From assembly GCA_031548025.1 (NCBI GenBank), contig JAVBRM010000072.1, forward strand, positions 1 to 64,000: a DNA stretch of 64,000 nt, given 5' to 3'. The first letter of the stretch is position 1; the number at the start of each line of letters is the position of its first letter. The notes beneath the pieces are model-generated. The model did no database searches, was not told the DNA's origin, and worked only from the letters and a program-made list of their open reading frames with translations. Source of the stretch: UBA5239 sp031548025 (GTDB lineage Bacteria; Verrucomicrobiota; Lentisphaeria; Victivallales; Victivallaceae). Positions 42,473 through 51,561 of this stretch are shown here, in pieces. Position numbers and translations under genes: made by a program.

Positions 42473-43816
42473 ATGAAAAATTTCTTAAAAAGCAAACGTT
42501 TCTGGTGGATTACCCTCGAGATTCTGTGTTTTCTGCTGCTGTGTGGAGCCACAATTTATCTTGTTTATTATCTCACTTCACAAACCAAACTGGACAGGGT
42601 AATGGACGGATTGCGGCAAAAGGGTTACGGATTTACCCCGGAGGAACTCCGCCGCATTTATCCGCCATCCTCGCCGGACACCTTGAAAAACCTTCATGAC
42701 ATCCTCAGTGAATGCGATAATATTTTCTATGGAACAAACGATTATGCCGATACTTTCAGAAAAATTCGGAATTCAGGTTATCAGGCGGATTCCTCCGTCA
42801 TCGCCGCTTACCGGAAATTTGCCGCCGAACATGCTGAGTTGTTCAAGCGTTTTGAAGCCTTTGTCCCCAATCTCAAAGATTTGCACCTGAATCATGACTG
42901 GTCGCGCGGTTATGATATGGAGCTGCCGTATTTGCGCAGTTTTCTACAGCTTACCCAGTTCTACGGCATTGGCGCCTGGCTTGCTTTCCAGGAGGGAAAT
43001 GAAGCAGAAGCCCTGCGTTGCTTTGATCTGATCTCCGCCATTACCAATTTTCTGCTTCATGATCCGGTGACGATGTCATTTATGAGCGCCGTCGGCTTTG
43101 AATACCGGAATAAATGGGAAATCATCCGGGAAGCCGCCACCAATCCCACCGTGCTCGCCAAGATCTCCGATGCAACCCTCAAACAACTGATCGCCGCCAG
43201 CGAAGCGACCGAAAATGCCATCACCTCCGGCTTTCATAACGCCATTGTCGGAGAAACTTTCATGGTATCGCAACTGAACGATCCGAAAATTCTCAAGAAA
43301 TATTTTAAAGACAAAGTCCCGGAAACCGGTAAAATCAAATTTTATCTGACCACGCCACAGCGGAACCTCGAACGGATAGACACCCTTGAACTTTACGACG
43401 CCTACCGGAAGAATTCTCTCCTCGACTACAGGTTCAAGGTTCACTGGGGCTTCTTGCACATACCTTCAACCCCGCTAAATAAACACTGCGACAAACAATT
43501 GAATGGTATTCTGATTCTGCTCAACCGCCAACGCGCCTGGGAGCGCTCCATGCGCGATGCCCTGAACCTGGAATTATACCGGCGTCAGCACGGAAAACTG
43601 CCGGAAAACCCGGAAGACCTCAGCCCCGATCCCTTCGATGACCGCAATTTACGTTACCGCACCGGCGAGATCATCTACGACAAAGCCGATCAGAAAGATT
43701 ATACCGTCAAAGGCTTCGTCGTCTACAGCGTCGGCGCTGACGAAAAAGACAACAACGGCGACCTCCGCATCTACCAGCCAAAATCAGACTACGGCTTCCC
43801 CATAGCCTTACCCTGA
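42473..43816 (+). CDS. Membrane-anchored protein of unknown function
   Basis: 447 residues. One N-terminal membrane helix (FWWITLEILCFLLLCGATIYLVYYL), then a long alpha-helical extracytoplasmic part. The C-terminal 90 residues (ALNLELYRRQHGKLPENPEDLSPDPFDD, KGFVVYSVGADEKDNNGD) match a segment seen at the end of many uncharacterised PVC membrane proteins and pilin-like proteins. No enzyme motif. It starts one base after the AraC gene and is probably co-transcribed with it. Confidence 0.72.
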   Translation: MKNFLKSKRFWWITLEILCFLLLCGATIYLVYYLTSQTKLDRVMDGLRQKGYGFTPEELRRIYPPSSPDTLKNLHDILSECDNIFYGTNDYADTFRKIRNSGYQADSSVIAAYRKFAAEHAELFKRFEAFVPNLKDLHLNHDWSRGYDMELPYLRSFLQLTQFYGIGAWLAFQEGNEAEALRCFDLISAITNFLLHDPVTMSFMSAVGFEYRNKWEIIREAATNPTVLAKISDATLKQLIAASEATENAITSGFHNAIVGETFMVSQLNDPKILKKYFKDKVPETGKIKFYLTTPQRNLERIDTLELYDAYRKNSLLDYRFKVHWGFLHIPSTPLNKHCDKQLNGILILLNRQRAWERSMRDALNLELYRRQHGKLPENPEDLSPDPFDDRNLRYRTGEIIYDKADQKDYTVKGFVVYSVGADEKDNNGDLRIYQPKSDYGFPIALP

Positions 43817-43841
43817 CTCAGACACGTCCGAGTAAAACAAT

Positions 43842-45764
43842 TCAGCAATCGGTGCGGAATGGCGAGGCAGGGAAGCCGGCTTTGTTGCGCAACTCAACTA
43901 CCGTCGGATTGTCCGCCCAGCCGTACCGGACCATTCTGGGGTTGGCGAGTTCCGGATGGCTGACGACAACGGTACTGCCTTCGATGATCGCATCGGCGGC
44001 CTTGAAAGCGCCGTCGTCGCCGGCGATATAAAAACCGCCGGTTCCTTCCAGACCGCCTTCGCAATGGTCGAAATACAACCTGATTTTGTCGCTTTCCAAA
44101 ACCATACGGGAATAAACCGGTCCGCACGGCACCACGTCGTATCTGTGATAATTACGGAACAGGGCCAAGGCCGCCAGGCGCTCGCCGACAGTCTTCTTGT
44201 CTTTGGGGTGAATATCCGCTGCTTCGCCGCAATCGATGGCTACCGCGACGCCTCCGCCGACGGCAGCGGCTTGCAGTTGGGCTTCGCGAAGGAAAGCCCA
44301 GTTGCTGTCTTTCCGGAAAGCAGATTCCGCCCCGTAATTGGCCAATTGTACTTGATAAAACGGGAAATCGCCCTGCCCCCAGGCGTAACGCCAGTCACGG
44401 ATCAGGTTTTCCAGCAGATTCCGATAATACTGCCATTTACTCGCATTGCTTTCGCCCTGATACCAGATCACACCGGCGATAGCGTACGGCTGCAGGGGAC
44501 GGATCATGTTTTCATAAAGCATATAAGGCGAATTTTGAGCTCCTGGTCCCCAAAGAAGCCGTTGGAAGGATTTACTCGGATCTTCAAACTGTATCTCCGC
44601 CTTGAAGCGCCACTCTCCAACGAGGGCTAGCGCCTGCTCCGGCTGTCCGGCGGGGAATAACTTCATTTGATCTTTCGGCCCAATCAGGCCGCCGCCATAC
44701 ATGAAAGTGAACGCGCGAACCGCAATGACATTCCGCCCGGGCTTAAACACTCCGGCCGGCATGGTATACTCACGCGGAATGTTCCAGCAACTCTGGTCGA
44801 AACCTTCGCCCATGCCGCCGATTATGACGCCATTGACATAGCTGACGTCATGCTTGTCCACGGCTCCCAAATGCAGAGTCCAGGCATTTTCCGCCGCATT
44901 TTCCGGAAGTTCAACAACCCGGCGGAACCAAACGGCTCCGCAATATTCCTCACCGGCCAGTTGCCAATGAGTCGGCAGCGTCATCAAACGCCATGCGCTA
45001 TCGTCGAAATCCGGAGCGGCCCAGCCGGATTTTTCGCCCTGATTGGAGAGATCCAGCGAGTGCAATTTTTCATTAAGCACCTTGTTAATCAACAGCAGAG
45101 GATCTCCGGAGTAGTCATCATCCTTTTCCCATATCTTAGCCTCGAAAACCATCCGTTCATAGTCCTGAACCAGAGCATTCTGATCGGGATTGCCGATCAG
45201 GGCCTGGCGGCTGGACCAGCTTTCGGCAATCGTTCCGCCCCATGACGAATGGATAATACCGACCGCCACTCCCAATTCATTCGCGATCCTGCGGGCGAAA
45301 TAAAATCCCGCCGCCGAAAAATCACCAACCGTTTCCGGGGTGGAGATCTGCCATTCGCCTTGAACATCGACCAGCCCCCCTACCCTGGCGGTCTTGGAAA
45401 TGGTTATCATGCGCACCTGCGGCAGATCGGCGGTCCGGTAGAGCTCCTTGTCGTTGGTTTCACGAGCCCGCATATCCATATTCGACTGGCCGGAAGCCAG
45501 CCATACCTCGCCCACCATGATATCCCGGACCGTCACGGATTCACCGCTCTTTAAATTCCTGACGGTCAACTCATAAGGGCCGCTGTAGGACATCGGCGCC
45601 AACCGCAGCAGAAATTTCCCGTCCAGCCCGGAACGAACCTGACAGACCTGGCCGCCGAATGAGCATTCGACCTTTTCGGCCGGCTCCGTCCAGCCCCATA
45701 CCGGAATGGAAATTCCCCTCTGCAAAACCGCATGATCGCCGAACAATGATGATAATTTCAACAT
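43842..45764 (-). CDS. Sialate O-acetylesterase-like protein with inserted sugar-binding domain
   Basis: 640 residues, no signal peptide. SGNH-type esterase motifs: GEVWLASGQSNMDM (Ser), GVAVGIIHSSWGGTIAESW, GVIWYQGESNA, and near the end AIDCGEAADIHPKDK (Asp-His). Between these lies a GH2-type jelly roll (WAAPDFDDSAWRLMTLPTHWQ, AVWFRRVVELPE, VSYVNGVIIGGM), as in many bacterial SASA proteins. Removes O-acetyl groups from sialic acids or other glycans. It lies 43 bases after the YbbR gene on the same strand, with AAGGAAG before its start. Confidence 0.9.
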   Translation of the reverse strand: MLKLSSLFGDHAVLQRGISIPVWGWTEPAEKVECSFGGQVCQVRSGLDGKFLLRLAPMSYSGPYELTVRNLKSGESVTVRDIMVGEVWLASGQSNMDMRARETNDKELYRTADLPQVRMITISKTARVGGLVDVQGEWQISTPETVGDFSAAGFYFARRIANELGVAVGIIHSSWGGTIAESWSSRQALIGNPDQNALVQDYERMVFEAKIWEKDDDYSGDPLLLINKVLNEKLHSLDLSNQGEKSGWAAPDFDDSAWRLMTLPTHWQLAGEEYCGAVWFRRVVELPENAAENAWTLHLGAVDKHDVSYVNGVIIGGMGEGFDQSCWNIPREYTMPAGVFKPGRNVIAVRAFTFMYGGGLIGPKDQMKLFPAGQPEQALALVGEWRFKAEIQFEDPSKSFQRLLWGPGAQNSPYMLYENMIRPLQPYAIAGVIWYQGESNASKWQYYRNLLENLIRDWRYAWGQGDFPFYQVQLANYGAESAFRKDSNWAFLREAQLQAAAVGGGVAVAIDCGEAADIHPKDKKTVGERLAALALFRNYHRYDVVPCGPVYSRMVLESDKIRLYFDHCEGGLEGTGGFYIAGDDGAFKAADAIIEGSTVVVSHPELANPRMVRYGWADNPTVVELRNKAGFPASPFRTDC

Positions 45765-45807
45765 ACCACTTGTCTTCCTTGATTTATAAAACTTGAAGAA
45801 ATACTGA

Positions 45808-46806
45808 TTATTTGCCTTTGGTCAGCTTGATCTGGACTCTGGCGGGGTAAATCTTTACCACCGAGAATGTTTCATCATCCTGCCAGCAATAGACTTCGGT
45901 CATATACACTCCGCTTTCCTGAAGCATGGAAATATCGATATATGGCCGGATTGAAGTATTTTTCAATAACGCGAGGCGAGTTTTTGGTGCGCGCAAGGTC
46001 ACATCCACGTTTGGCGTTACCAGCTCCACATGAATATCATCCTGAGTGGCGGGCGATTTCAGTACGCGAACCGCTACCGATTTCATGACCCGGGTGTCGA
46101 ACTCCTTGCCGATTTCCATGCGGACCCGGGTAAAACTCCGGTCGAGGGTCATCCCTTCCGGACAGCGGAGCTTGGCCTGGTATTCGAAGCTTTCGGTCAC
46201 ACCGTTCAACGGGATTTTTTCGGTCGAAATGGTCTTGATGTCCTTGACTTGGCTTTCCGGTCCGGAAATATTGACTTTGTCCGGCAGCATGGTGACTCCG
46301 GTGACAGTATATTCATGCGGCAATTCCTGCTCGGCATTGTAATTGGCGATGATCTCCACGGTCCGGGTTTCCAGCTTATCCAAGCTGATATTCAACTCGC
46401 TCGGGCGGATATCCGCCACCTGAACCCCGAAAGTCGGCAAACCTTTGAGATTTTCCTTCTGCAGCCTTATCCGGTATTCGCGGAAGTTGTAAGCTCCCAG
46501 CTCGGGCACCTCGACCACCATGATCAATTTATTCAACTGAGCGTGTTCGTTGAGGAAAGAACTGCGCCCGGACAGCGTCACGTTGACCACTGACGGCGGA
46601 GTCATGTTGATATAAGACTGGGGCATCATGATTTCCACCGGCACCTGGATGGTTCTTTCGACCCCGTCGCTTTTGTTGGAAACTTCATAATAAACCAGCA
46701 GAGCGCAGAATAACGCGAATATCTTGCGCCAGAAATCACTTTTTATCATTCGGTACAGGCGGATCATGATGTCCCTGGGACCCCACCCTAAATGGCTGTT
46801 CGGCAT
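45808..46806 (-). CDS. YbbR-domain protein (CdaR-like)
   Basis: 332 residues. One N-terminal membrane helix (FWRKIFALFCALLVYYEV) and repeated YbbR domains outside the membrane (RTIQVPVEIMMPQSYI, PPSVVNVTLSGRSS, PEGMTL, TPNVDVTLRAPKTRL). YbbR/CdaR proteins regulate the diadenylate cyclase CdaA. Its ATG overlaps the cdaA stop (TGATG), so it is translationally coupled. The start could also be an internal Met (MIRLYRM). Confidence 0.82.
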   Translation of the reverse strand: MPNSHLGWGPRDIMIRLYRMIKSDFWRKIFALFCALLVYYEVSNKSDGVERTIQVPVEIMMPQSYINMTPPSVVNVTLSGRSSFLNEHAQLNKLIMVVEVPELGAYNFREYRIRLQKENLKGLPTFGVQVADIRPSELNISLDKLETRTVEIIANYNAEQELPHEYTVTGVTMLPDKVNISGPESQVKDIKTISTEKIPLNGVTESFEYQAKLRCPEGMTLDRSFTRVRMEIGKEFDTRVMKSVAVRVLKSPATQDDIHVELVTPNVDVTLRAPKTRLALLKNTSIRPYIDISMLQESGVYMTEVYCWQDDETFSVVKIYPARVQIKLTKGK

Positions 46807-47618
46807 CAGTTGTCCTCCTGGTTCTCGTAAATAATGTCGCCTTTGTTCTCATCGCCAAAGCTGAACGAGCGGTCAACCAGCAGTGAATGCAGTGAGCGGA
46901 TCAGTTTTTCCGGCCCGAAATTCTTGTGCAACACTCCACCGTAGGCAAGGCTGATCTGTCCGGTTTCCTCCGACACGATCACTACCACGGCATCTGATTC
47001 CTCGGAAATCCCCAGTGCGGCCCGGTGCCGGGTCCCGATATCATGCGGCAGCTTGGTATTGCGCGACAGCGGCAATATGGCGTGAGCGGCGATAATACGG
47101 TCGTTTCTGACGATGATCGCGCCGTCATGCAGCGGTGAATTCGGATAAAATATCGACTCGAGAATCAATGAATTCAAGCGGATATCCAGCTTTACCGCGT
47201 CGTCGACAATCTGCCGCAACCCGGTTTCGCGCTCCAGCACGATCAACGCTCCACACTTACGCTTGCCCATATTCAGGACCGCGGTCGCGATTTCGGCCAT
47301 GGCCTCTTTTTTGCGGTTCCGGTAGAGAAACGGCGCGCTCCCGAGCTGGGCAAAAGCCCGCCTCAGCTCCGGCTGGAAAATCACGATCATGGCAATCGCC
47401 AGCAGCGACCAGACCCCGTCCAGCAGGAAACTGATCACGTCAAGCTTGAAAAAACGGGTGGACAGCACCCGCATGATCAGCAATACCATGACGATCCCGA
47501 TCAACATATTGGAACCGCGCGTCCCGCGTAAGAAATACAGAATACTGTAAAAAATCAAAGTCAGGAGCGCGATTTCAAGAATCGCTTTGCCGATATATTC
47601 ATATACAGCCAGTTCCAT
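46806..47618 (-). CDS. cdaA: Diadenylate cyclase CdaA
   Basis: 270 residues with three N-terminal membrane helices (ILEIALLTLIFYSILYFL, MLIGIVMVLLIMRVL, LLDGVWSLLAIAMIVIFQPELRR) and a DisA_N cyclase domain with LHDGAIIV (DGA 165-167) and GTRHRAALG (RHR 197-199). Produces cyclic di-AMP from two ATP. Start overlaps the end of folP by 20 bases; YbbR follows. The folP-cdaA-ybbR order is unusual compared with cdaA-cdaR-glmM of Firmicutes. Confidence 0.95.
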   Translation of the reverse strand: MELAVYEYIGKAILEIALLTLIFYSILYFLRGTRGSNMLIGIVMVLLIMRVLSTRFFKLDVISFLLDGVWSLLAIAMIVIFQPELRRAFAQLGSAPFLYRNRKKEAMAEIATAVLNMGKRKCGALIVLERETGLRQIVDDAVKLDIRLNSLILESIFYPNSPLHDGAIIVRNDRIIAAHAILPLSRNTKLPHDIGTRHRAALGISEESDAVVVIVSEETGQISLAYGGVLHKNFGPEKLIRSLHSLLVDRSFSFGDENKGDIIYENQEDN

Positions 47619-48489
47619 TCTCAGCCCCTTGCATACACCATTTATACATTGTTACCGCTTCGCGGATTTCCTTGACATCGTGCACCCGGATGATATCCGC
47701 TCCGGCTCCCGCCAGATACACCGCTACCCCTGTCGTCCCGAAAATCCGGGACAACGGCTCCGCGATCCCCAGCACTTCGCCGATGAAACGCTTGCGGCAT
47801 GGTCCTACCAATACCGGATATCCCAGTTTCGAAAAATTCGCGATCGAACCCAGTAAAAGCTGGTTCCCTCTCAAATCCTTGGAAAAACCAATACCCGGAT
47901 CTATTACAATATTCTCCCGTTTTACCTTATTGTCAAGTGCACTTTGCACTGCCTTTTGCAAAAAATCGATTACTTCCCGTACGATATCGCCATAAACGAG
48001 ATTTTCCGGGTCCTGCATCGTCACCGGCTCGCCGCGCATATGCATCAGAATCAATCCGGCGTCGAACTCGGCGACGGCGGCGGCAATCCCTTCATCGTGC
48101 CCCAGCCCGCTGATGTCGTTGATGATATCCGCACCGGCGCTCAAGGCTGCCAGGGCGGTCTGAGCGTTGCGGGTATCGATGCTGATGACACATTGGTTGT
48201 TTTCGCTGCGAATCCGCTCGATCACGGGGACGATTCGCAGGATTTCCTGTTCAGGTTCAACCGGAACAGAGCCGGGGCGGGTGGATTCACCGCCGATATC
48301 GATAATATCGGCCCCCTGCTCCAATAAGCTTTTGACATGCTCGACGGCGCTGTCGGTATTGAAATATTGCCCTCCATCGCTGAAAGAGTCGGGAGTAACG
48401 TTGACGATTCCCATGAAAAGCGGCATTTGACCGAATTCAATGCTCCGTCCTCGAAATTTCCAAACCCTTTTATTTTTCGCTTCAACCAT
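47599..48489 (-). CDS. folP: Dihydropteroate synthase
   Basis: 296 residues. Folate enzyme joining p-aminobenzoate with pterin pyrophosphate. Signatures: GIVNVTPDSFSDGGQY, DIIDIGGESTRPGS, ISIDTRNAQTA, DIINDISGLG, LMHMRGEP, IVIDPGIGFSKD, and the closing GAGADIIRVHDVKE. N-terminal 10 residues are extra. The C-terminus overlaps cdaA. Confidence 0.96.
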   Translation of the reverse strand: MVEAKNKRVWKFRGRSIEFGQMPLFMGIVNVTPDSFSDGGQYFNTDSAVEHVKSLLEQGADIIDIGGESTRPGSVPVEPEQEILRIVPVIERIRSENNQCVISIDTRNAQTALAALSAGADIINDISGLGHDEGIAAAVAEFDAGLILMHMRGEPVTMQDPENLVYGDIVREVIDFLQKAVQSALDNKVKRENIVIDPGIGFSKDLRGNQLLLGSIANFSKLGYPVLVGPCRKRFIGEVLGIAEPLSRIFGTTGVAVYLAGAGADIIRVHDVKEIREAVTMYKWCMQGAENGTGCI

Positions 48490-48516
48490 CGGTTAAATTG
48501 TCTCCTGTACTTGATT

Positions 48517-48544
48517 AATTTACATCTGGAAACAATTTTATCAA
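48517..48544 (-). promoter_or_regulatory. Probable promoter of folP-cdaA-ybbR
   Basis: Minus strand TTGATA (48539-48544), 16 bases, TAAATT (48517-48522). Reasonable match, 30 bases before the start of folP. Confidence 0.45.
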
Positions 48545-48587
48545 GCAACAACCGATTCAATAACGCTTGAAAAATCGGCAGCGAATC

Positions 48588-49154
48588 TTATTTTTTTCTG
48601 GACAGCCTGAATGCCGAGACCAACATCATAATGCCCAATGCAATCATCAGGATGCCGGCCACCCAGATAAAGGCCATCAACCCAAACAACGGCCAAATCA
48701 GGAAAAGAATACCGACCAGGATCGACATGATGCCGGAAAACTTCATATAGCCGCCATTGGCGGAATATTTATTCACCAGCATTTCGACGCCGACGATGAT
48801 TTCCCAGGCCCCGATAAAAACAATCCAGATCACATTCATCAGCAGCGGATGTAACAGAGTCAAGATCCCCAATATCAACACCAGCGCACTGTAGATGAGT
48901 CCAAAGGTACGCCGTTTACCGGTATCCCTGATCGCCCGCACAGCCATGAGAATGGAATTGGCAACCATGAATATCCCGGCGATGATGGTAATCACCAGCA
49001 AAGAAACCAGTGGTTCACCGACCAATACCAATCCAAGCAGAAATATCAGAGCTCCCTGAAAAAACAGGCTCCCCGGCGAGGCTTTGCGGACGTTCAACAG
49101 CGGATCGACAATCTGAGCGACGACGACTTCTACGTTATTTGTACCTTCGGACAT
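48588..49154 (-). CDS. HdeD/DUF308-family membrane protein
   Basis: 188 residues with six hydrophobic segments: LFFQGALIFLLGLVLVGEP, LVSLLVITIIAGIFMVANSI, FGLIYSALVLILGILTLL, LMNVIWIVFIGAWEIIVGVE, FSGIMSILVGILFLIWPL and LMAFIWVAGILMIALGIMML. This is the DUF308/HdeD pattern; E. coli HdeD is linked to acid resistance. Promoter boxes lie upstream (49206-49233). The AGAGGGG before its ATG is a good ribosome site. Confidence 0.85.
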   Translation of the reverse strand: MSEGTNNVEVVVAQIVDPLLNVRKASPGSLFFQGALIFLLGLVLVGEPLVSLLVITIIAGIFMVANSILMAVRAIRDTGKRRTFGLIYSALVLILGILTLLHPLLMNVIWIVFIGAWEIIVGVEMLVNKYSANGGYMKFSGIMSILVGILFLIWPLFGLMAFIWVAGILMIALGIMMLVSAFRLSRKK

Positions 49155-49205
49155 AATAATACCCCTCTATTTATTTTTTTTCGAAAAAAATCTACGCAAT
49201 GGTTT

Positions 49206-49233
49206 ATTATATCCCGCAATGAAATAATTTCAA
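49206..49233 (-). promoter_or_regulatory. Promoter of the HdeD-like gene
   Basis: Minus strand TTGAAA (49228-49233), 16-base spacer, TATAAT (49206-49211). Confidence 0.65.
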
Positions 49234-49259
49234 ATTGCGATTCCCGAAAAAATACCGAC

Positions 49260-49288
49260 TTGATTTTATTCGGAATCATTATTATATT
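49260..49288 (+). promoter_or_regulatory. Promoter of the cysteine-rich lipoprotein
   Basis: TTGATT (49260-49265), 17 bases, TATATT (49283-49288), 61 bases before the start codon. Confidence 0.6.
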
Positions 49289-49348
49289 AAGATTAATTTC
49301 TGGTTCGGGTCAAGCCCCCCAGGCACTTAAAAAAAGGAGAGGAGTAAA

Positions 49349-50107
49349 ATGAAACGATCAATTTTCGTGATGGTGGCAACTGTGTCTGTATTGTTCGCAG
49401 TCGCCGGATGCAAAAGCGGCAGTGAAAACCGCCAAGATCAGTATTTTATCAAATACGACAAGAACGACAAAACCGTCAAGTGCAACAAATGCGCCCGGAA
49501 CGGTGAAATGCTCCACGTGGATCCGTCCGGAAATATCATCCCCTGCGACAAATGCGCCAAAGACGGCAAAATCGTGCAGTATGACAAAGATAGCAATCCG
49601 ATGGCTACTTATAGCTGTAACGGGGGCAATGTGATCCGCTTCGACAAAAACGGCAACGCGGTCGCCCGTTATAAATGCGAAGACGGTGAAGTGGTGGAAT
49701 ATATTATTGACGGCAAAGTCGTACCTTTCAGCCAAGTTCCAGGCGTCAAATATATCAAATTCGATAAAGATGACAAGGCTGAAAAATGCGAAAAATGCAG
49801 TAAGGACGGCGTCCTCTCCCGCTTCGACGCCCGGGGTAACGTCATCCTGTGCGGCAAATGTTCGCAAGACGGCAAAGTCCTGAAGTATGACGGCGAAGGC
49901 AAGGTCATCGCCACTTATACTTGCTATGACGGCCAAATCACCAAATCGGACAAGGATGGCAATATTGTCGCCCGCTATAAATGCAAAGACGGCAAAAACA
50001 TCTACCGGTGCGACAAATGTCAGGCTAAATGCACCTGCGGCAATGAATGCACATGCCGGTCAACCGGCTGTCAGGAGTGCCCCAAGGGCTGCTTGAAAGC
50101 TGCATAA
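49349..50107 (+). CDS. Cysteine-rich lipoprotein with a 102-residue internal duplication
   Basis: 252 residues. Signal peptide with lipobox FAVAGC (Cys21), so lipid-anchored. CxxC pairs at 45/48, 66/69, 147/150, 168/171 and 221/224, a final CTCGNECTC cluster, and single Cys at 90, 110, 192 and 212. Every Cys in the first half recurs exactly 102 residues later without gaps. Each repeat pairs KYDKNDK-type loops with DGK/DKDG turns. It might bind metal or carry disulfides. Near-perfect GGAGAGGAG ribosome site. No family known to me. Confidence 0.82.
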   Translation: MKRSIFVMVATVSVLFAVAGCKSGSENRQDQYFIKYDKNDKTVKCNKCARNGEMLHVDPSGNIIPCDKCAKDGKIVQYDKDSNPMATYSCNGGNVIRFDKNGNAVARYKCEDGEVVEYIIDGKVVPFSQVPGVKYIKFDKDDKAEKCEKCSKDGVLSRFDARGNVILCGKCSQDGKVLKYDGEGKVIATYTCYDGQITKSDKDGNIVARYKCKDGKNIYRCDKCQAKCTCGNECTCRSTGCQECPKGCLKAA

Positions 50108-50127
50108 TCTCATCCTGTAAAAAAATT

Positions 50128-50162
50128 TCAGGCCCTGCAGAGAATTTCACTGCAGGGCCTGA
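50128..50162. terminator. Bidirectional terminator between lipoprotein and oxidoreductase genes
   Basis: Perfect 13-bp stem, TCAGGCCCTGCAG / CTGCAGGGCCTGA, loop 9 bases, TTATTTTT after it and AAAAAAA before it, so active in both directions for the convergent genes. Confidence 0.9.
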
Positions 50163-50185
50163 TTATTTTTCACTGAAATCAATGA

Positions 50186-51358
50186 TTATTTCTTAACTTG
50201 TCCGTTTTCGAAATAATCGATCATTTCCTGAGACAAAGGCGGCACATCACAACGATTGCAACCTTCGCGCATGGATTCATGACCTTTGACGCCGGCGGCC
50301 ACCGAGTTTCTGGCGGCGATCGGCGAGGTGTTGGTCTTCTTGCCGCAACGGACAAAGTCGATGAAGCTTTTGATGATACCGGAATCCGAACCGCCGTGTC
50401 CGCCGCTGACCGGCTTGAGCTTGTAGATGATATCGGGAGTAGTGCGCGGGCCGCGCTGAGTCCAGACATGGATTTCCGCCTCGCCGTGATCGCCGATGTT
50501 CTCAACCCGTCCGCGAGTACCGATGAAGGTATAATTGCGCTCGGCGTCCGGAGCATAATGCGACTGCATGTAACTGGCCTGAGTGCCGTTGTCCAGCTGC
50601 ATCAGGATCATATTATGGTCTTCCACGTCGATGATCGGAGAAAATCCGGTCTGCTCGAGCGGCGGCCACTGGGCGTTCGACCAGGTAGCGCAACCGGGAG
50701 TTTCCGGCGAACGGCGACCGCACTTGTCATAAACGGAAAGCATTCCCATGCCGACTACCGATTTGGTATATCCGCCCATCAGCCAGTGCATGACGTCAAT
50801 GTCATGAGCGCCTTTCTGCAGCAGCAGTCCGGTGCTGTAACGCTGTTCCGAATGCCAGTCGCGGAAATAAGCATCGCCGCCGTAGTTGATGAAGTGACGA
50901 CACCAGCCGGAGCGCATTTCACCGATCATGCCGGAGTCGATGATTTCTTTCATTTTCAAAATCACCGGAAAATGGCGCATATTGTGGCCGATGAACAACT
51001 TGGTACCGGTATCCATGGCTGCTTTCAAAATCCGGTCGCAGCCTTCGATGGTGATCGCCATCGGCTTTTCCAGATAAACATGCTTGCCGGCATTCAAAGC
51101 CGCCACCGCCTGTTCTTCGTGGCAATAATCGGGGGAGGAGATAAAAACGACATCAATGTCGGAGCTTTTCAACAATTCATTGTGATCGGCATATTCTTTG
51201 ATCTCGCTGCCGGGGAATTCAGTCCGGAACCGCTCAAATGCCTTGGGGTTCGGATCGGTACCGGCGACAATGCATGTTCCTTCTTCCGGTTTATGAAGTT
51301 GCCAGGCATGGCGCCCACGTCCACCTACTCCAATCAACCCAATGTTCAAAACCTTCAT
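50186..51358 (-). CDS. Gfo/Idh/MocA-family NAD-dependent oxidoreductase
   Basis: 390 residues. Rossmann motif NIGLIGVGGRGRHAW (about 4-18), VVFISSPDYCHEEQAVAALNAGKHVYLEKP (EKP motif), LFIGHNMRHFP, and C-terminal domain with KGAHDIDVMHWLMGG (conserved His-Asp) and FIGTRGRVENIG. Oxidises a sugar, cyclitol or amino-sugar. Start ATG 51358 has AAAAGGAAGAAA upstream; the longer reading frame to 51418 has no ribosome site. Own promoter upstream (51420-51447). It neighbours the AraC-controlled catabolic operon. Confidence 0.9.
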   Translation of the reverse strand: MKVLNIGLIGVGGRGRHAWQLHKPEEGTCIVAGTDPNPKAFERFRTEFPGSEIKEYADHNELLKSSDIDVVFISSPDYCHEEQAVAALNAGKHVYLEKPMAITIEGCDRILKAAMDTGTKLFIGHNMRHFPVILKMKEIIDSGMIGEMRSGWCRHFINYGGDAYFRDWHSEQRYSTGLLLQKGAHDIDVMHWLMGGYTKSVVGMGMLSVYDKCGRRSPETPGCATWSNAQWPPLEQTGFSPIIDVEDHNMILMQLDNGTQASYMQSHYAPDAERNYTFIGTRGRVENIGDHGEAEIHVWTQRGPRTTPDIIYKLKPVSGGHGGSDSGIIKSFIDFVRCGKKTNTSPIAARNSVAAGVKGHESMREGCNRCDVPPLSQEMIDYFENGQVKK

Positions 51359-51419
51359 TTTTATTTCTTCCTTTTTATGGTTGTAAAGGTTTAATCGAAA
51401 AAATCTGATCTCAAACATT

Positions 51420-51447
51420 AATGTAACAAATCAACGAGAAATATCAA
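51420..51447 (-). promoter_or_regulatory. Probable promoter of the Gfo/Idh gene
   Basis: Minus strand TTGATA (51442-51447), 16 bases, TACATT (51420-51425). Confidence 0.5.
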
Positions 51448-51561
51448 CGCCGAATGCATATTTTTGCAGAATAATAAATATAACAAATTAACTGAACGAT
51501 GTGTAAAATCAATCAAAAATCAAGCAGAAATTTCTGTTTAATATAGGAATTCTCTGCTTTT

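Noticed and set aside
49349..50107. CRISPR-like or tandem DNA repeat in the lipoprotein gene
   Set aside because: The periodicity is a protein-level duplication of 102 codons with diverged bases, not a DNA repeat array.
50198..51394. Long plus-strand open frame opposite the Gfo/Idh gene
   Set aside because: The minus strand encodes an unmistakable Rossmann-fold oxidoreductase; the plus frame has no domain and no ribosome site.
51448..51490. A third AraC-type site upstream of the Gfo/Idh gene
   Set aside because: TTTTGCAGAATAATAAATAT resembles one half-site, but the second half-site at 20 bp and the 8-base gap to -35 are missing.
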